A stretch of 64,000 nt of DNA from Dyella sp. S184 (GCF_009766065.1 NZ_LMUE01000012.1:186001-250000), one strand, 5' to 3'; shown: positions 47,963 through 58,578, counted from the first letter of the stretch. The notes: generated from the letters alone by a model not told the origin. Numbers and translations: made by a program.

Positions 47963-49006
47963 ATGACACCCACGCGTCTTGAAATCACACGCCCCGATGA
48001 CTGGCATCTGCATCTTCGCGATGGCGAGACGCTGGCCTCGGTGATCGGACACACCGCGCAGCGCTTTGCGCGCGCCATCGTGATGCCGAACCTGAAGCCG
48101 CCGGTGACGACGGTCGCGCAGGCGGAAGAGTATCGGCGACGGATTCTGGCGAGCTTGCCGGCGGGCATGCGCTTCCAGCCGCTGATGACGCTGTACCTCA
48201 CCGAGAGCACCCCGGCCGAGGAGATCATCCGCGCCAGGGACAGCGACAGCGTCTTTGCGGTCAAGTATTACCCCGCGGGTGCCACCACCAATTCACAGTC
48301 CGGCGTGCGCGAGCTGTCGCGGGTGTATCACGTACTCGAAGCGATGGAGAAGCACGAACTGCCCTTGCTGCTGCATGGCGAGGTCACCGACCCGGACATC
48401 GACATCTTCGATCGAGAGCGCGTTTTCATCGACCGTCATCTGATGCCGCTGCAGGCCCGTTTCCCCGGCTTGCGCATGGTGCTTGAGCACATCACCACCC
48501 GTGATGCAGTCGAATTTGTCCGTGGCGCCCCGGCCAACGTGGGCGCCACCATCACCGCGCATCATCTGCTACTCAACCGCAACGCGCTGTTCGAGGGTGG
48601 CATCCGTCCGCACAACTACTGCGCCCCGATCCTCAAGCGGGAGACGCATCGTGCTGCCTTGCTGCAGGCGGCCACCAGCGGCGATCCGCACTTCTTCCTC
48701 GGCACGGACAGCGCGCCGCATCCGCGCGAAGCGAAGGAAGCGGACTGCGGGTGCGCGGGGCTCTATACGGCCCATGCGGCGCTGGAGCTGTATGCCGAGG
48801 CGTTCGATCAGGTGGGCAGCTTAGATCGGCTCGAAGCGTTTGCCAGCTTCCATGGCCCGGACTTCTACCGTCTGCCGCGCAACCAGGATCGCATCGCGCT
48901 CGAACGCACGCCATGGATCGTGCCGGACGAATATCCCCTGGCCGGATCCACCTGCAAGCCGATGCGGGCCGGCGAGTCGGTCGCGTGGTCGGTGGTTGGT
49001 GGATAG
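47963..49006 (+). CDS. pyrC: dihydroorotase (class II)
   Basis: 347 residues, as in E. coli PyrC. Zinc enzyme forming dihydroorotate in pyrimidine synthesis. Metal ligands DWHLHLRDG (His-X-His) near residue 13, the carbamylated Lys in [12 protein letters not shown], His in LLHGEV and EHITTRDA, and Asp in LGTDSAPHP. The start at 47963 gives [14 protein letters not shown]. Confidence 0.97.
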   Translation: MTPTRLEITRPDDWHLHLRDGETLASVIGHTAQRFARAIVMPNLKPPVTTVAQAEEYRRRILASLPAGMRFQPLMTLYLTESTPAEEIIRARDSDSVFAVKYYPAGATTNSQSGVRELSRVYHVLEAMEKHELPLLLHGEVTDPDIDIFDRERVFIDRHLMPLQARFPGLRMVLEHITTRDAVEFVRGAPANVGATITAHHLLLNRNALFEGGIRPHNYCAPILKRETHRAALLQAATSGDPHFFLGTDSAPHPREAKEADCGCAGLYTAHAALELYAEAFDQVGSLDRLEAFASFHGPDFYRLPRNQDRIALERTPWIVPDEYPLAGSTCKPMRAGESVAWSVVGG

Positions 49007-49086
49007 GGCTTCTGCCTGATCGGCTGACACGGAACCTTCCGGCGTAGCGCAACTTCCGCCGGACTTGCCGATTGCGAGATGGCTGA

Positions 49087-50337
49087 TCAGTGAGTCGTGC
49101 TTGGTTGCGCGCGCAACGCCGTGAGAAATTTCTGCCCCGCACGTCCATCGACCGGCATGCCAAGTCGACCCTGCTCGGCGCGGATCGCGACACGCGTCTT
49201 GGCACCGATCAGGCCGTCGGGCGTGCCGATGTCGTAGCCGCGGGCCTGCAGCAGGGTTTGCAGCTCACGGTTTTTCGCACGGGACAGGCCTGGATCGTCG
49301 GTAGGCCACGGGGTGACGAAGCCGATGTTGTCGCCATGGCTGCCGACCAAGGTGGACAACTGCGCGATCGCCAGCGCGTAGTTTTCGCTGGCGTTGTAGC
49401 TGTAGATGGTGTCGAAGTTCTTGCCGGTCAGGAACGCCGGGCCTTGCGTGCCGGTGGGCAGCAGCAGGCCGGTGTCGGGCAGGTTCGACGGCAGCGGCTT
49501 GCCGTTGGCTTGGGTGATGCCCTGCGCGGTCCAGTACGCGACATCGTGCTTGTTCTTGCGGGCGGAGCTGCCCGCATAGCCGGCCGGCAACTTCACCTCC
49601 AGGCCCCACGGCTCGCCCGTGCGATAACCCGCCTGATGCAGGAAGTTGGCGGTGGAAGCCAGCGCATCGGGCACGCTGCCGACCACGTCGCGGTGACCGT
49701 CACCGTCGAAATCGACGGCGGTGTGCAAGAAGGTGCTGGGCATGAACTGGGTTTGCCCGAACGCACCAGCCCATGAGCCGTTGAGCTTGTCCGGTGCGAT
49801 GTCGCCGTTCTGCAGGATCTGCAGCGCCGCGGCGAATTCGGTGCGGAAATACGCCTGCCGCCGCCCGAAGCACGACAGCGTGCCCAGCGACTGCACCAGC
49901 GGCCGGCCGCCGGTGATCTTGCCGAAATTGCTCTCCACGCCCCACACGCTGACCACGATCGCCGGATCGACGCCGTAGCGGCTCTGGATCTGGCGCAGCA
50001 CGGGCAGCCATTGCTGGTACGCGGCGCGGCCATCGGCCACGCGCTCCTTGTCCACCAGCATCGCCATGTAATCCCACGCTGGTAGCGTGAATTCAGGCTG
50101 CTTGTCGAGCAAGGGCAGGATGCTGCCGTCGGGTGCGAGATTCGTCGTGTACTGCTTCCACGTGTCATTGCTGATGCGTGCGAAGTCGCTGCTGTGCTGC
50201 AGCCCGGTAAGGCATTGGTTGAATTCGGTCTGGCTGAGGATGGGTGCGATGGCATCCTGCGCGTGGGTGGCGGGCGCCAGGCATGCAGCGATCAACAGAG
50301 AAGCAAGGCTCAAGGTGAGGTGTTGTGTGTTGAGCAT
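49087..50337 (-). CDS. lytic murein transglycosylase, MltB family
   Basis: 416 residues. Cleaves peptidoglycan glycan strands to 1,6-anhydro products. The signal peptide has a lipobox-like IAAC at Cys19, so it is probably a lipoprotein; an alternative cleavage site is THA/Q. SLT_2 domain with catalytic Glu135 in VWGVESNFGK and the family stretches GAFGQTQFMPSTF and YNASENYALAI. The C-terminal ~60 residues are a peptidoglycan-binding domain (LQTLLQARGYDIGTPDGLIG). The start at 50337 begins the signal peptide. Confidence 0.94.
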   Translation of the reverse strand: MLNTQHLTLSLASLLIAACLAPATHAQDAIAPILSQTEFNQCLTGLQHSSDFARISNDTWKQYTTNLAPDGSILPLLDKQPEFTLPAWDYMAMLVDKERVADGRAAYQQWLPVLRQIQSRYGVDPAIVVSVWGVESNFGKITGGRPLVQSLGTLSCFGRRQAYFRTEFAAALQILQNGDIAPDKLNGSWAGAFGQTQFMPSTFLHTAVDFDGDGHRDVVGSVPDALASTANFLHQAGYRTGEPWGLEVKLPAGYAGSSARKNKHDVAYWTAQGITQANGKPLPSNLPDTGLLLPTGTQGPAFLTGKNFDTIYSYNASENYALAIAQLSTLVGSHGDNIGFVTPWPTDDPGLSRAKNRELQTLLQARGYDIGTPDGLIGAKTRVAIRAEQGRLGMPVDGRAGQKFLTALRAQPSTTH

Positions 50338-50474
50338 CGGTCGTCCTTGTGGCGCTGACGGATGGGGAAGAGCAACGATCATAGCGGTTTGCGCTGGGGC
50401 GGCATGGTCGCTTTGCTCCCTCCCCTGCTTGCAGGGGTTGGATCAATGCTCCGAACTCAAGGAATCCCCAAGCT

Positions 50475-50500
50475 CGTCATTCCGGCGTAGGCCGGAATCG
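50475..50500 (+). repeat. REP element C (REPIN left arm)
   Basis: 26-bp palindromic REP sequence with core CATTCCGGCGTAGGCCGGAA. An exact inverted copy lies at 50568-50593, 67 bp away, forming a REPIN-like pair between the mltB-like and gshA genes. Confidence 0.85.
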
Positions 50501-50567
50501 CATTGGCTTTGTTGGCGGCATCCGATTGCGCGACGAAAGTGCGATAACCGGCTTCGCTGCTGAAAAG

Positions 50568-50593
50568 CGATTCCGGCCTACGCCGGAATGACG
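50568..50593 (-). repeat. REP element D (REPIN right arm)
   Basis: Exact reverse complement of the 26-bp element at 50475-50500. The pair can fold into a large hairpin and may also act as a transcript end for the converging region. No RAYT transposase gene is seen in the window. Confidence 0.85.
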
Positions 50594-50627
50594 GTATAGG
50601 GAGTTTTCGGGGCAGTGGAGCGTGCCG

Positions 50628-51995
50628 TCAGTAGGCGAACTCGCGGAACACCGGGTCGACGCTGCCGTTCCACGCACCGTGGAACAGCTCCAGCTTGCGC
50701 TCGGCTGGCGTCTGGTTGGCCTGCACGATCTCGATCATCGGCTCGAGGAAGATGCTCTCGTCGGCACCGTTCTTGTTGAGGCGGGCGCGACGCTTGAGGC
50801 CGTGGCCGGCGATCTTCAGTGCTTCTTCGGCGAGATCGCGCACGGTGCCGTTGCGGAACGGCAGCTTCAGCGCATGCTTCGGCACGCCATCGCGCAGCGC
50901 GTGGCGTTCCTCGCGGCTGAAATCCTTGACCAGATCCCACGCCGCATCCAACGCCTCGTCGTCATAGAGCAGGCCGACCCAGAACGCTGGCAGCGCGCAC
51001 AAGCGATTCCACGGACCGCCGTCGGCGCCACGCATCTCCAGGTACTGCTTGAGGCGAACCTCGGGGAATGCGGTGGTGAGATGGTCGGCGAAGTCTTTCA
51101 TGTTTGCCTTGGCGCCGGGCAGCATCGGCAGCTCACCGGCCATGAACTTCTTGAAGTCCTGCCCGGCGAGATCGATGTACTTGCCGTCCTGGAAGCTGAA
51201 GTACATCGGCACGTCGAGGATGTAGTCGACGTAGCGTTCGTAGCCGAAACCGTTGGCGAATACGAAGTCCAACATCCCCGTGCGGTGCGGGTCGGTATCG
51301 GTCCAGATGTGCGAGCGATACGACAGATAGCCGTTTGGACGTCCTTCGGTGAACGGCGAGTCAGCGAACAGCGCGGTGGCGATCGGTTGCAGCGCCAGGC
51401 TCACGCGGAATTTCTTGATCATGTCCGCTTCGCTGGAGAAATCCAGGTTCACCTGCACGGTGCAGGTACGCGTCATCATGTCCAGCCCGAGCGAGCCGAC
51501 CTTGGGCATGTATTCGCGCATGATCTTGTAGCGGCCCTTCGGCATCCACGGCATCTCGTCGCGGCGCCACTTCGGCTGGAAGCCCATGCCGAGGAAGCCG
51601 AGGCCCATGCCGTCGGCGATCGAGCGCACCTCTTCCAGATGCGAGTTCACCTCGCAGCAGGTCTGGTGGATCGTCTCCAGTGGTGCACCGGACAGCTCCA
51701 GCTGGCCGGCCGGCTCCAGCGTGATCGAGGCGGCATTCCGTGACAGTGCGACCGGGTTCTCGCCTTCGCGGGCCACGTCCCAGCCGTAGCGGGTAGCAAT
51801 CGTTTCCAGCAGCAGCTTGATGCCGCGGTCGCCCTCGAAGGTCGGCGGACGCAGAGTATCGGTGAGGAAGCCGAATTTCTCGTGCTCGGTGCCGATGCGC
51901 CAGGCCTCACGCGGTTTCTCGCCCGCGGCAAGGTAATCGGTGAGTTGCTGGCGCTCCCGGATCGGGGTGCTCTTGACGGCACTGGGTATGGACAC
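50628..51995 (-). CDS. gshA: glutamate-cysteine ligase (plant-type)
   Basis: 455 residues. First step of glutathione synthesis. Sequence follows the plant/alphaproteobacterial/xanthomonad GCL type: [14 protein letters not shown] near the N-terminus, [35 protein letters not shown] and [12 protein letters not shown]. The start GTG at 51995 has GAGG 10 bp upstream and gives [18 protein letters not shown]; a TTG at 52046 is also in frame but lacks a site. It provides the glutathione used by the GST proteins in this window. Confidence 0.95.
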   Translation of the reverse strand: MSIPSAVKSTPIRERQQLTDYLAAGEKPREAWRIGTEHEKFGFLTDTLRPPTFEGDRGIKLLLETIATRYGWDVAREGENPVALSRNAASITLEPAGQLELSGAPLETIHQTCCEVNSHLEEVRSIADGMGLGFLGMGFQPKWRRDEMPWMPKGRYKIMREYMPKVGSLGLDMMTRTCTVQVNLDFSSEADMIKKFRVSLALQPIATALFADSPFTEGRPNGYLSYRSHIWTDTDPHRTGMLDFVFANGFGYERYVDYILDVPMYFSFQDGKYIDLAGQDFKKFMAGELPMLPGAKANMKDFADHLTTAFPEVRLKQYLEMRGADGGPWNRLCALPAFWVGLLYDDEALDAAWDLVKDFSREERHALRDGVPKHALKLPFRNGTVRDLAEEALKIAGHGLKRRARLNKNGADESIFLEPMIEIVQANQTPAERKLELFHGAWNGSVDPVFREFAY

Positions 51996-52145
51996 GGGCA
52001 AAGCCTCGCAGGGTGAGCGAGTCACTATGGGGGTGTTGCGTGACAACGAAAAGGGGGTAACGGGAAATAATTGTACGCGGCGGTACAGATGCAGAGGTGG
52101 CGTTGGCTAGCCGAATAACCAATCGGATGTTCGGGAATCGCCTCG

Positions 52146-52964
52146 TCAAGGACGAGAAGCGCTGGCCGTGTCGTATGCCGGGCAGGTCAATCGGGCTACT
52201 ACGTCGTCGGGCAGCTTGGCTCGACGACCCAATTCCGCATAGGTAAGTAAAGGTCGCGTGTTCTCGTGTCCGGGATGTTTCGTATTGTATTCATGCCTGA
52301 GTTGCCGTTCACGGCGATCGTCTTCGCATACGTCGACGCGATGATCGAGCAAAGTTTGGACGATGGCCGCATCACCGTGGATGGTGGCCCAGAGCAGCAC
52401 ATCCGCGCCACCACCTCCTGGGCGCAGTTTCGCGTTGGCATGGTGATGCATCAGCACTCCCACCGTAGTCGCGTCCCCACATTCAATGGCTATAGCCAGT
52501 GCGGGTCCGGAAGTTCTCAGCTCGCCTTGATCAAGAATGCCCGCGCTCGCGGCTGCCTTGAACAATTGTGGATTGAGAGCCTGCATCTGGCCAACCAGAG
52601 CCTTGCCGAAAGTGGGTATCTGCGCGGCGGCATCCACCTCGGCGCCATCTCCAAGGAGGCCATCAATCTCACGGGATTGCCCTGACCATGCGGCGGTAAT
52701 CATGGCCGCCTGTCGCCATTGCTTTGCGTCCGACGGCGGCATGGCGCTCAATTGTCTGCGTACATCTTCGAGCTTGCCGTCACCCGCATTCACCATCAGC
52801 CTGGAAATGTCGGGCGTAGCGCTCATCGCGCCAAGCAGATAGGCCTTCCGAACCACGGTGGTCCATTCAGAAACACATTGCTCATGCTGCAGCGGCAGTT
52901 CATCGGCAAAAACGCCGTGAGCCAGCAACATGCCGAGCGCGACGAAAGCAAAGCGAGCAAACAT
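52146..52964 (-). CDS. secreted ankyrin-repeat-like protein
   Basis: 272 residues with a signal peptide (MFARFAFVALGMLLAHGVFA) and ankyrin-like units: DAKQWRQAAMITAAWSGQSREIDGLLGDGAEVD and, further on, GPALAIAIECGDATTVGVLMHHHANAKLRPGGGGADVLLWATIHGDAAIVQTLLDH. It should be periplasmic or secreted and bind a protein partner, which is unknown. The start at 52964 begins the signal peptide; a longer frame reaches 53045 across the rho terminator. Confidence 0.8.
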   Translation of the reverse strand: MFARFAFVALGMLLAHGVFADELPLQHEQCVSEWTTVVRKAYLLGAMSATPDISRLMVNAGDGKLEDVRRQLSAMPPSDAKQWRQAAMITAAWSGQSREIDGLLGDGAEVDAAAQIPTFGKALVGQMQALNPQLFKAAASAGILDQGELRTSGPALAIAIECGDATTVGVLMHHHANAKLRPGGGGADVLLWATIHGDAAIVQTLLDHRVDVCEDDRRERQLRHEYNTKHPGHENTRPLLTYAELGRRAKLPDDVVARLTCPAYDTASASRP

Positions 52965-53029
52965 GGATGAGCCCCTGCCCAAGTATTCGCCGATTCCAGC
53001 CGAAATCGCCCTGAACAACAAGTCTGAAA

Positions 53030-53062
53030 ACAGAAAGGCCGGCAATCAGCCGGCCTTTCTGT
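53030..53062 (-). terminator. rho-independent terminator downstream of rho
   Basis: Perfect 14-bp inverted repeat (ACAGAAAGGCCGGC and complement) with an AATCA loop. Read on the minus strand it ends TTTCTGTTTTC and lies 18 bp after the rho stop codon. Confidence 0.85.
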
Positions 53063-53079
53063 TCGACGTGAACTGACGA

Positions 53080-54960
53080 TCAGCGCTTCATCGAATTGAA
53101 GAACTCATCGTTGGACTTGGTGTTCTTCATCTTGTCGAGCATGAACTCCATCGCGGAGAGCTCGTCCATCGGGTGCAGCAGTTTGCGCAGGATCCAGATC
53201 TTGGCCAGCATGTCCGGCTCGATCAGCAGGTCCTCGCGGCGGGTGCCGGAGCGGTTGATGTCGATCGCCGGGTAGACGCGCTTCTCGGAGATGCGACGGC
53301 TCAGGTGCACTTCCATGTTGCCGGTGCCCTTGAACTCCTCGTAGATCACCTCGTCCATCTTGCTGCCGGTTTCGGTCAGCGCGGTGGCGATGATGGTCAG
53401 CGAGCCGCCTTCTTCCACGTTACGCGCGGCGCCGAAGAAACGCTTCGGACGCTGCAGCGCATTCGCGTCCACGCCGCCGGTGAGTACCTTGCCGGAGCTC
53501 GGTACGACGGTGTTGTAGGCGCGGGCGAGGCGGGTGATCGAGTCGAGCAGGATCACCACGTCCTTCTTGTGCTCGACCAGGCGCTTGGCGCGCTCGATCA
53601 CCATCTCGGCGACCTGCACGTGGCGCACGGCCGGCTCGTCGAACGTCGAAGAGATGACTTCGGCGCGCACCGTGCGGGCGATTTCGGTCACTTCCTCCGG
53701 ACGCTCGTCGATCAACAGCATGATCAGATGCGCGTCGGGATGGTTGTAGGTGATCGCCTGGGCGATGTTCTGCAGCATCATCGTCTTGCCGGACTTCGGC
53801 TGCGACACGATCAGGCCACGCTGGCCGCGGCCGATCGGCGCGATCAGGTCGAGGATGCGGCCGGTGATGTCCTCGCTCGAACCGTTGCCGCGCTCCAGCT
53901 TGAACGACTTGCGCGGGAACAACGGGGTGAGGTTCTCGAACAGCATCTTGTTCTTCGACGCTTCCGGCGGATCGCCGTTGATGTCGTCGACACGAAGCAT
54001 CGCGAAGTAACGCTCGCCCTCCTTCGGATGGCGCACGCGGCCGGTGATGTAGTCGCCGGTGCGCAGGTTGAAGCGGCGGATCTGGCTGGGCGACACATAG
54101 ATGTCGTCCGGGCCGGCCAGGTAGGACTCGTCGGCCGAGCGCAGGAAGCCGAAGCCGTCCTGCAGGATTTCCAGCACGCCTTCGGCCCAGATGCCGCCGC
54201 CGGAGCGGGCGTGCGCCTTGAGCACGTTGAAGATCACGTCCTGCTTGCGCGCGCGGGCGATGCCTTCATGCAGGCCCAGCGATTCGGCGAATTCCAGCAA
54301 CTGGATCGCGTTCTTGCGCTTGAGCTCGGTGAGGTTGATCACCCGGTCGTTGCTGCCCGGATCGGCGTTGTCGTCATCCACCGGGAGGCCGTTCGGATTG
54401 GGGCGCGGGTGATTGCCCTGCGGGCGTGGCTGCTGCGGATTGGGATTGCCACCGCGCTCGTTGCGGCGGCGCCGGCCACGGCCGTCGCGACCTTCGCGGG
54501 GACCGTTGTTGGGGTTGTTCGGGTTCGGACCCGGGTTCTGGCCCTGGCCGCCCTGATTCGGGTTCTGGCCCTGGTTCGGGTTTTGCGCCTGGTTCTGACC
54601 CTGGCTCTGACCTTGGCCCTGATTCGGGTTCGACGCCGGATCCTGATTCTGGTTCTGGCCCTGGTAAGCGGCCGGCTCGCGCGGTTCCTGCGGCGCCCGC
54701 TGCGGCGGTGCCTCGTTACGTGGCGCTGGCGGTGTCGCCTGGGTGGCCTGCGCTGGCGTCGGCCGTTCGGCTGGCGGCGGCGCTGGCGCGGCGGCGGCTG
54801 GCGTCTTGTCGCTCATGGCTGCCTTCTCTGCGTTGGCCGCTGCAATCGCCGCCGCCGTGCGGCGCGGCGCGCGGGGGCGCGGCTCGGGCTTGCCTTCGGC
54901 AGCAGGGCTGGTATCGGCGCGCTTGGCGTCGTTCGGGATGTTGTTTTCGTTATCGGACAC
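53080..54960 (-). CDS. rho: transcription termination factor Rho with long Asn/Gln/Gly/Pro-rich N-terminal extension
   Basis: 626 residues against 419 in E. coli. The C-terminal ~420 residues are ordinary Rho: the RNA-binding cold-shock part with [13 protein letters not shown], Walker [20 protein letters not shown], the Q-loop/R-loop and [15 protein letters not shown]. The first ~205 residues are low complexity: an Ala/Pro/Arg section, then about 60 residues of NQGQ/NPNQG repeats, then an RGRRRR patch. The start GTG at 54960 has GAGG 9 bp upstream (an in-frame TTG lies two codons earlier). It follows trxA on the same strand. Confidence 0.96.
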   Translation of the reverse strand: MSDNENNIPNDAKRADTSPAAEGKPEPRPRAPRRTAAAIAAANAEKAAMSDKTPAAAAPAPPPAERPTPAQATQATPPAPRNEAPPQRAPQEPREPAAYQGQNQNQDPASNPNQGQGQSQGQNQAQNPNQGQNPNQGGQGQNPGPNPNNPNNGPREGRDGRGRRRRNERGGNPNPQQPRPQGNHPRPNPNGLPVDDDNADPGSNDRVINLTELKRKNAIQLLEFAESLGLHEGIARARKQDVIFNVLKAHARSGGGIWAEGVLEILQDGFGFLRSADESYLAGPDDIYVSPSQIRRFNLRTGDYITGRVRHPKEGERYFAMLRVDDINGDPPEASKNKMLFENLTPLFPRKSFKLERGNGSSEDITGRILDLIAPIGRGQRGLIVSQPKSGKTMMLQNIAQAITYNHPDAHLIMLLIDERPEEVTEIARTVRAEVISSTFDEPAVRHVQVAEMVIERAKRLVEHKKDVVILLDSITRLARAYNTVVPSSGKVLTGGVDANALQRPKRFFGAARNVEEGGSLTIIATALTETGSKMDEVIYEEFKGTGNMEVHLSRRISEKRVYPAIDINRSGTRREDLLIEPDMLAKIWILRKLLHPMDELSAMEFMLDKMKNTKSNDEFFNSMKR

Positions 54961-55147
54961 GGGCAATCCTCGCGGGGCGCCGTTGAATTACAGGAGGGAG
55001 GGTGTGCGTCGCGCTGAAGGCGCAAGGGGACAGGACTGTCCCGACGGACGCGATGAATCTAGCACCCGCTGCGTATCGGCGTAAAGCCTCGCAAGCCGGC
55101 CGGGCAATGCCGGGCCGGCTTCATGCAGCGGATTTGGAACAGGTGGA

Positions 55148-55474
55148 TCAGATGGCCTTGTCGATCATCTGGGTCAGCTGACCCTTGCTGACGGCGCCGA
55201 TCTGGGTCGCCTCGACCTTGCCGTTCTTGAACACCATCAGGGTCGGGATGCCGCGCACGCCATAGGCTCGCGGGGTCTGCTGGTTCTGGTCGATGTTGAC
55301 CTTGACGATGCGCAGCTTGCCTTCGTACTGCACGGCCAGCTCGTCCAGCATCGGCGCGATGGCTTTGCACGGACCGCACCATTCCGCCCAGAAATCCAGC
55401 AGCACGGGGGTTTCGGATTTGAGCACCTGCTGTTCGAAGGCGTCGTCGTTCACATGGGTAATCAGGTCGCTCAC
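55148..55474 (-). CDS. trxA: thioredoxin
   Basis: 108 residues. Disulfide reductase of the cytoplasm with the active site WCGPC at about residues 32-36 and the cis-Pro in [12 protein letters not shown]. The start GTG at 55474 has GGAG 9 bp upstream and gives the usual Trx length; the frame is open to 55570. It sits 187 bp upstream of rho and is divergent from rhlB, the same rhlB/trxA-rho arrangement as in other gammaproteobacteria. Confidence 0.97.
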   Translation of the reverse strand: MSDLITHVNDDAFEQQVLKSETPVLLDFWAEWCGPCKAIAPMLDELAVQYEGKLRIVKVNIDQNQQTPRAYGVRGIPTLMVFKNGKVEATQIGAVSKGQLTQMIDKAI

Positions 55475-55623
55475 CGGGGATCTCCGTGGCTGGGGCGCAA
55501 AAACGTGTGGGTGAAAAGTGGGGTGGCAAGGGTGGGAAAACAAGGAGATGGCGACGCCAAGGGCCGTCATCAGCTACACTCAGGCGCCCATAAAGCGCGA
55601 GTTGGGCAGGAAGGAGAGGTGCC

Positions 55624-55788
55624 ATGGCGGCAGGTCTTCATTCCAGCGCAACTCCGGGCACGATTCAAGGGCGGCTTGCAAAGCTGCCCGTCAGACCGCC
55701 GGCAAACACGGCGTCGCTAGGAGCCTGGGTGGTAGAAAGCCAGCGAGCGAGGCAAAGCGGATTTGAGTCAGGTTTTTCGATCGTTTGA
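55624..55788 (+). other. possible 54-codon open frame running into the palindrome
   Basis: Open frame MAAGLHSSATPGTIQG... with a strong AAGGAGAGG site just upstream, ending TGA at 55788 inside the left arm of the large palindrome. The product has no recognisable domain. The last ~20 codons come from the repeat itself, so if the frame is real its end was created by insertion of the repeat. It may equally be chance. Confidence 0.2.
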
Positions 55789-55881
55789 GGCGAATAGCCG
55801 TAGCTATTCAACGAAAAGGAGCGGAAAAGATGGCCAAATCCGCGCAGCCGCAGCCGCTGGTGTTTCTGCCACCCAGGCTCC
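55720..55881. repeat. 162-bp imperfect palindrome (MITE-like element)
   Basis: The ends are inverted copies (GGAGCCTGGGTGG at 55720 against CCACCCAGGCTCC ending 55881; the arm continues as TRGAAA). Further matching blocks are the GCGGATTTG/CAAATCCGC pair and the centre GAATAGCC-GT-AGCTATTC at 55792-55809. All are symmetric about 55800.5. The element lies between trxA and rhlB, codes for nothing obvious and could fold into a long hairpin in DNA or RNA. Confidence 0.85.
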
Positions 55882-56025
55882 CGACCGCGGCGCGATCTTG
55901 TTGACCCTGACATTGAGCCGCTACGCGCCCCCGTCCTGCACCGCCCTCCGCCGACGTTTGACGTCTGGCGTCTGAAGCGGGTGCAGCACATCACGCCGCC
56001 GTCAGGCAAGGTTTCCAGTTTCCCT

Positions 56026-57780
56026 ATGTCACAAACCGTACTCACCGATACCTTCTTCACCAACTTCGATTTGCATCCGCTGCTGCAGCAAGGCCTGGAC
56101 GACAGCGGTTTCACCCGCTGCACGCCGATCCAGGAAATGACCCTGCCGCTGGCATTGGCCGGGCGCGACGTCGCCGGCCAGGCGCAGACCGGCACCGGCA
56201 AGACCTGCGCCTTCCTGGTTGCGCTGATGAATCGCCTGCTGACCACGCCGGCCGTGGCCGACCGCAAGGACAGCGACCCACGCGCGCTGATCATCGCGCC
56301 GACCCGCGAGCTGGCGATCCAGATCGAGAAGGACGCCAAGGCGATCGGCCGGCATACCGGCCTGCGCAGCGCACTGATCTACGGCGGCGTCGATTACGAC
56401 AAGCAGCGCCAGCAGCTAAAGGACGGCTGCGACATCATCATCGCCACCCCCGGCCGCATGCTCGATTACCACAAGCAGGGCGTGTTCAGCCTCAACAGCG
56501 TCGATGTGATGGTGATCGACGAAGCCGATCGCATGTTCGATCTCGGCTTCATCAAGGACGTGCGCTTCATCTTCCGTCGCCTGCCGCCACGCGAGCAGCG
56601 CCAGGTGCTGCTGTTCTCCGCCACGCTGAGCCATCGTGTGCTGGAGCTGGCGTACGAGCACATGCACAACGCCGAGAAGCTGGTGGTGGAGAGCGACAAC
56701 GTCACTGCCGATTATGTGCGCCAGCTGGTCTACTTCCCGGCCAAGGAAGAGAAGATGCCGCTGTTGCTCAATCTGATCGACCGCGCCAAGCCCAGCCGCA
56801 GCATCATCTTCGTCAACACCAAGGCCGCCGCCGAGCGCATCACCGAGCGGGTCAAGCGCCATGGTTGCCGTGTCGGCGCGATCTCCGGCGACGTGCCGCA
56901 GCTGAAGCGGCAGAAATTGCTGCAGCGTTTCCAGGACGGTCAGCTGGACATCCTGGTGGCCACCGACGTGGCAGCGCGGGGTCTGCACATCCCGGCGGTC
57001 AGCCACGTGTTCAACTACGATCTGCCGCACGAAGCCGAGGATTATGTGCATCGCATCGGCCGTACGGCGCGACTCGGTGCCGAGGGCGACGCGATCAGCT
57101 TCGCCTGCGACCTGTATGCGATGTCGCTGCCGGATATCGAGACCTATATCGGACAGAGCATTCCGGTGGCACAGATGGATCCGGAGCTGCTGATCATGCC
57201 CAAGCCGCGTGCGATCGATGCCGAGTTCGCGGCGAACGCCGCTGCCGACAGCGCTGCGTTTGGCGATGTGGTGGCGCCGCGCCCAGGCGACAAACCGAGT
57301 CGTTCGCGTGGTCCGGCCGGTAGCCGTGATGGCGAACGCAGCGGGTCCCGTACAGGTTCGCGGCCGCCGCGCGAGCGCAAGCCGGCGGCCGTGGTCGATC
57401 ATGTTGCCAGCGTGACCGAAGCACCGGTCGCCGTGGCCGTGCACGCCACCGAGGGAGCTCCAGTTGCCGACGCTACGCCCGGCGCGGAAGGCACCCGCAA
57501 GCCGCGCCGCCGTCGTGGTGGCCGTAATCGCCGCCGTGAAGGTGGTGCCGAGGGCGTGCTCGAAACGAATGGCCAGACGGCCACCAGCGCCGTCGAAGGC
57601 AACCGTGCACCGCGTGGCGAGCGCCGTCCGCCGCGCGAACGCAACGCGACGGAGCCCACCGCCAGCGCCAACCGGCCGTCGCGGCAGGTCGCGGTGACCG
57701 CGGGCAAGAGCCATGAGCATGCCCATGCGAAGAAACCCGGATTGTTCCGCCGGTTGACCCGGCTGTTCACCGGGCGCTGA
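56026..57780 (+). CDS. rhlB: DEAD-box RNA helicase RhlB
   Basis: 584 residues. ATP-dependent RNA helicase, in other gammaproteobacteria a degradosome part bound to RNase E. Q-motif FTRCTPIQ, Walker [19 protein letters not shown]-type [16 protein letters not shown], and HRIGRTAR. The core (~420 residues) is followed by a ~160-residue basic tail rich in Arg, Ala and Pro, suited to RNA or protein binding. The start ATG at 56026 ([11 protein letters not shown]) was chosen over a GTG at 55981. It is divergent from trxA-rho. Confidence 0.95.
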   Translation: MSQTVLTDTFFTNFDLHPLLQQGLDDSGFTRCTPIQEMTLPLALAGRDVAGQAQTGTGKTCAFLVALMNRLLTTPAVADRKDSDPRALIIAPTRELAIQIEKDAKAIGRHTGLRSALIYGGVDYDKQRQQLKDGCDIIIATPGRMLDYHKQGVFSLNSVDVMVIDEADRMFDLGFIKDVRFIFRRLPPREQRQVLLFSATLSHRVLELAYEHMHNAEKLVVESDNVTADYVRQLVYFPAKEEKMPLLLNLIDRAKPSRSIIFVNTKAAAERITERVKRHGCRVGAISGDVPQLKRQKLLQRFQDGQLDILVATDVAARGLHIPAVSHVFNYDLPHEAEDYVHRIGRTARLGAEGDAISFACDLYAMSLPDIETYIGQSIPVAQMDPELLIMPKPRAIDAEFAANAAADSAAFGDVVAPRPGDKPSRSRGPAGSRDGERSGSRTGSRPPRERKPAAVVDHVASVTEAPVAVAVHATEGAPVADATPGAEGTRKPRRRRGGRNRRREGGAEGVLETNGQTATSAVEGNRAPRGERRPPRERNATEPTASANRPSRQVAVTAGKSHEHAHAKKPGLFRRLTRLFTGR

Positions 57781-57787
57781 GCGGATC

Positions 57788-57815
57788 GATCGCCGCGGCT
57801 GAATCCGCGGCGATC
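57788..57815. terminator. G/C-rich hairpin after rhlB
   Basis: Perfect 11-bp stem (GATCGCCGCGG with complement) and a 6-nt loop starting 7 bp after the rhlB stop. There is no T-run, so it may act only with Rho or protect the 3' end. Confidence 0.5.
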
Positions 57816-57900
57816 GGCGAGTGCGTGAAGTCCGCATCTTGGTGCCGGCTTCCCTTATCCTTGCCGCTGGTACGACGGCAAGCAGGCACGGGGACGCTCG

Positions 57901-58578
57901 GTGATCCATTTTGATCAAGTCAGCAAACGCTACGAGGGCGGCCATGAGGCGCTCTCACAGCTTTCGTTCGAGGTGCCGACCGGCGAGATGGCTTTCGTCA
58001 CCGGTCACTCCGGTGCCGGCAAGAGCACCCTGCTCAAGCTGCTCGGCCTGATCGAGCGGCCCTCGCACGGCACGATCAGCATGGACGGCAAGAGTCTCGC
58101 GAAGATCCGGCACAGCGGCATCCCCAAGTGGCGCCGGCAACTCGGCATGGTGTTCCAGGATCACCGGCTGCTGATGGAGCGCACGGTGTTCGCCAATGTC
58201 GAGCTGCCGCTGATGATCAGTGGCATCGCCCGCCCCGAGCGCGCCCGACGCGTGCGTGCAGCGTTGGAGAAAGTTGGCCTGCTTGCCTACGAGCGGCAGC
58301 TGCCGGCAACCCTGTCCACTGGCGAGCAGCAACGCGTCGGGATTGCCCGTGCGATCGTGGCACGGCCGACCCTGCTGATTGCCGACGAGCCCACCGGCAA
58401 TCTCGACCCGCAGCTGGCGGTGGAGATCATGGGCCTCTTCGGCGAGTTCCAGCAGGTCGGCACCACGGTGCTGATCGCCAGTCACGATCTGCCGCTGATC
58501 AAGCGCATGAAGAAACGCGTGATCGTGCTCGACCACGGCCGGCTGGTCGCCGATCTGGCTGCGCAGGAGGTGCTGTGA
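57901..58578 (+). CDS. ftsE: cell division ATP-binding protein FtsE
   Basis: 225 residues. ATPase of the FtsEX complex, which couples septal peptidoglycan hydrolases to division. Walker A GHSGAGKST begins at about residue 35, and Walker B is LLIADEPTGNLD. The signature reads LSTGEQQRV, with Thr where LSGGEQQRV is usual. GTG start. The stop overlaps the ftsX start region, so the pair is coupled. Confidence 0.96.
   Translation: MIHFDQVSKRYEGGHEALSQLSFEVPTGEMAFVTGHSGAGKSTLLKLLGLIERPSHGTISMDGKSLAKIRHSGIPKWRRQLGMVFQDHRLLMERTVFANVELPLMISGIARPERARRVRAALEKVGLLAYERQLPATLSTGEQQRVGIARAIVARPTLLIADEPTGNLDPQLAVEIMGLFGEFQQVGTTVLIASHDLPLIKRMKKRVIVLDHGRLVADLAAQEVL

Noticed and set aside
53173..55017. 614-codon plus-strand frame over rho
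   Set aside because: Antisense to rho, the real gene by all motifs.
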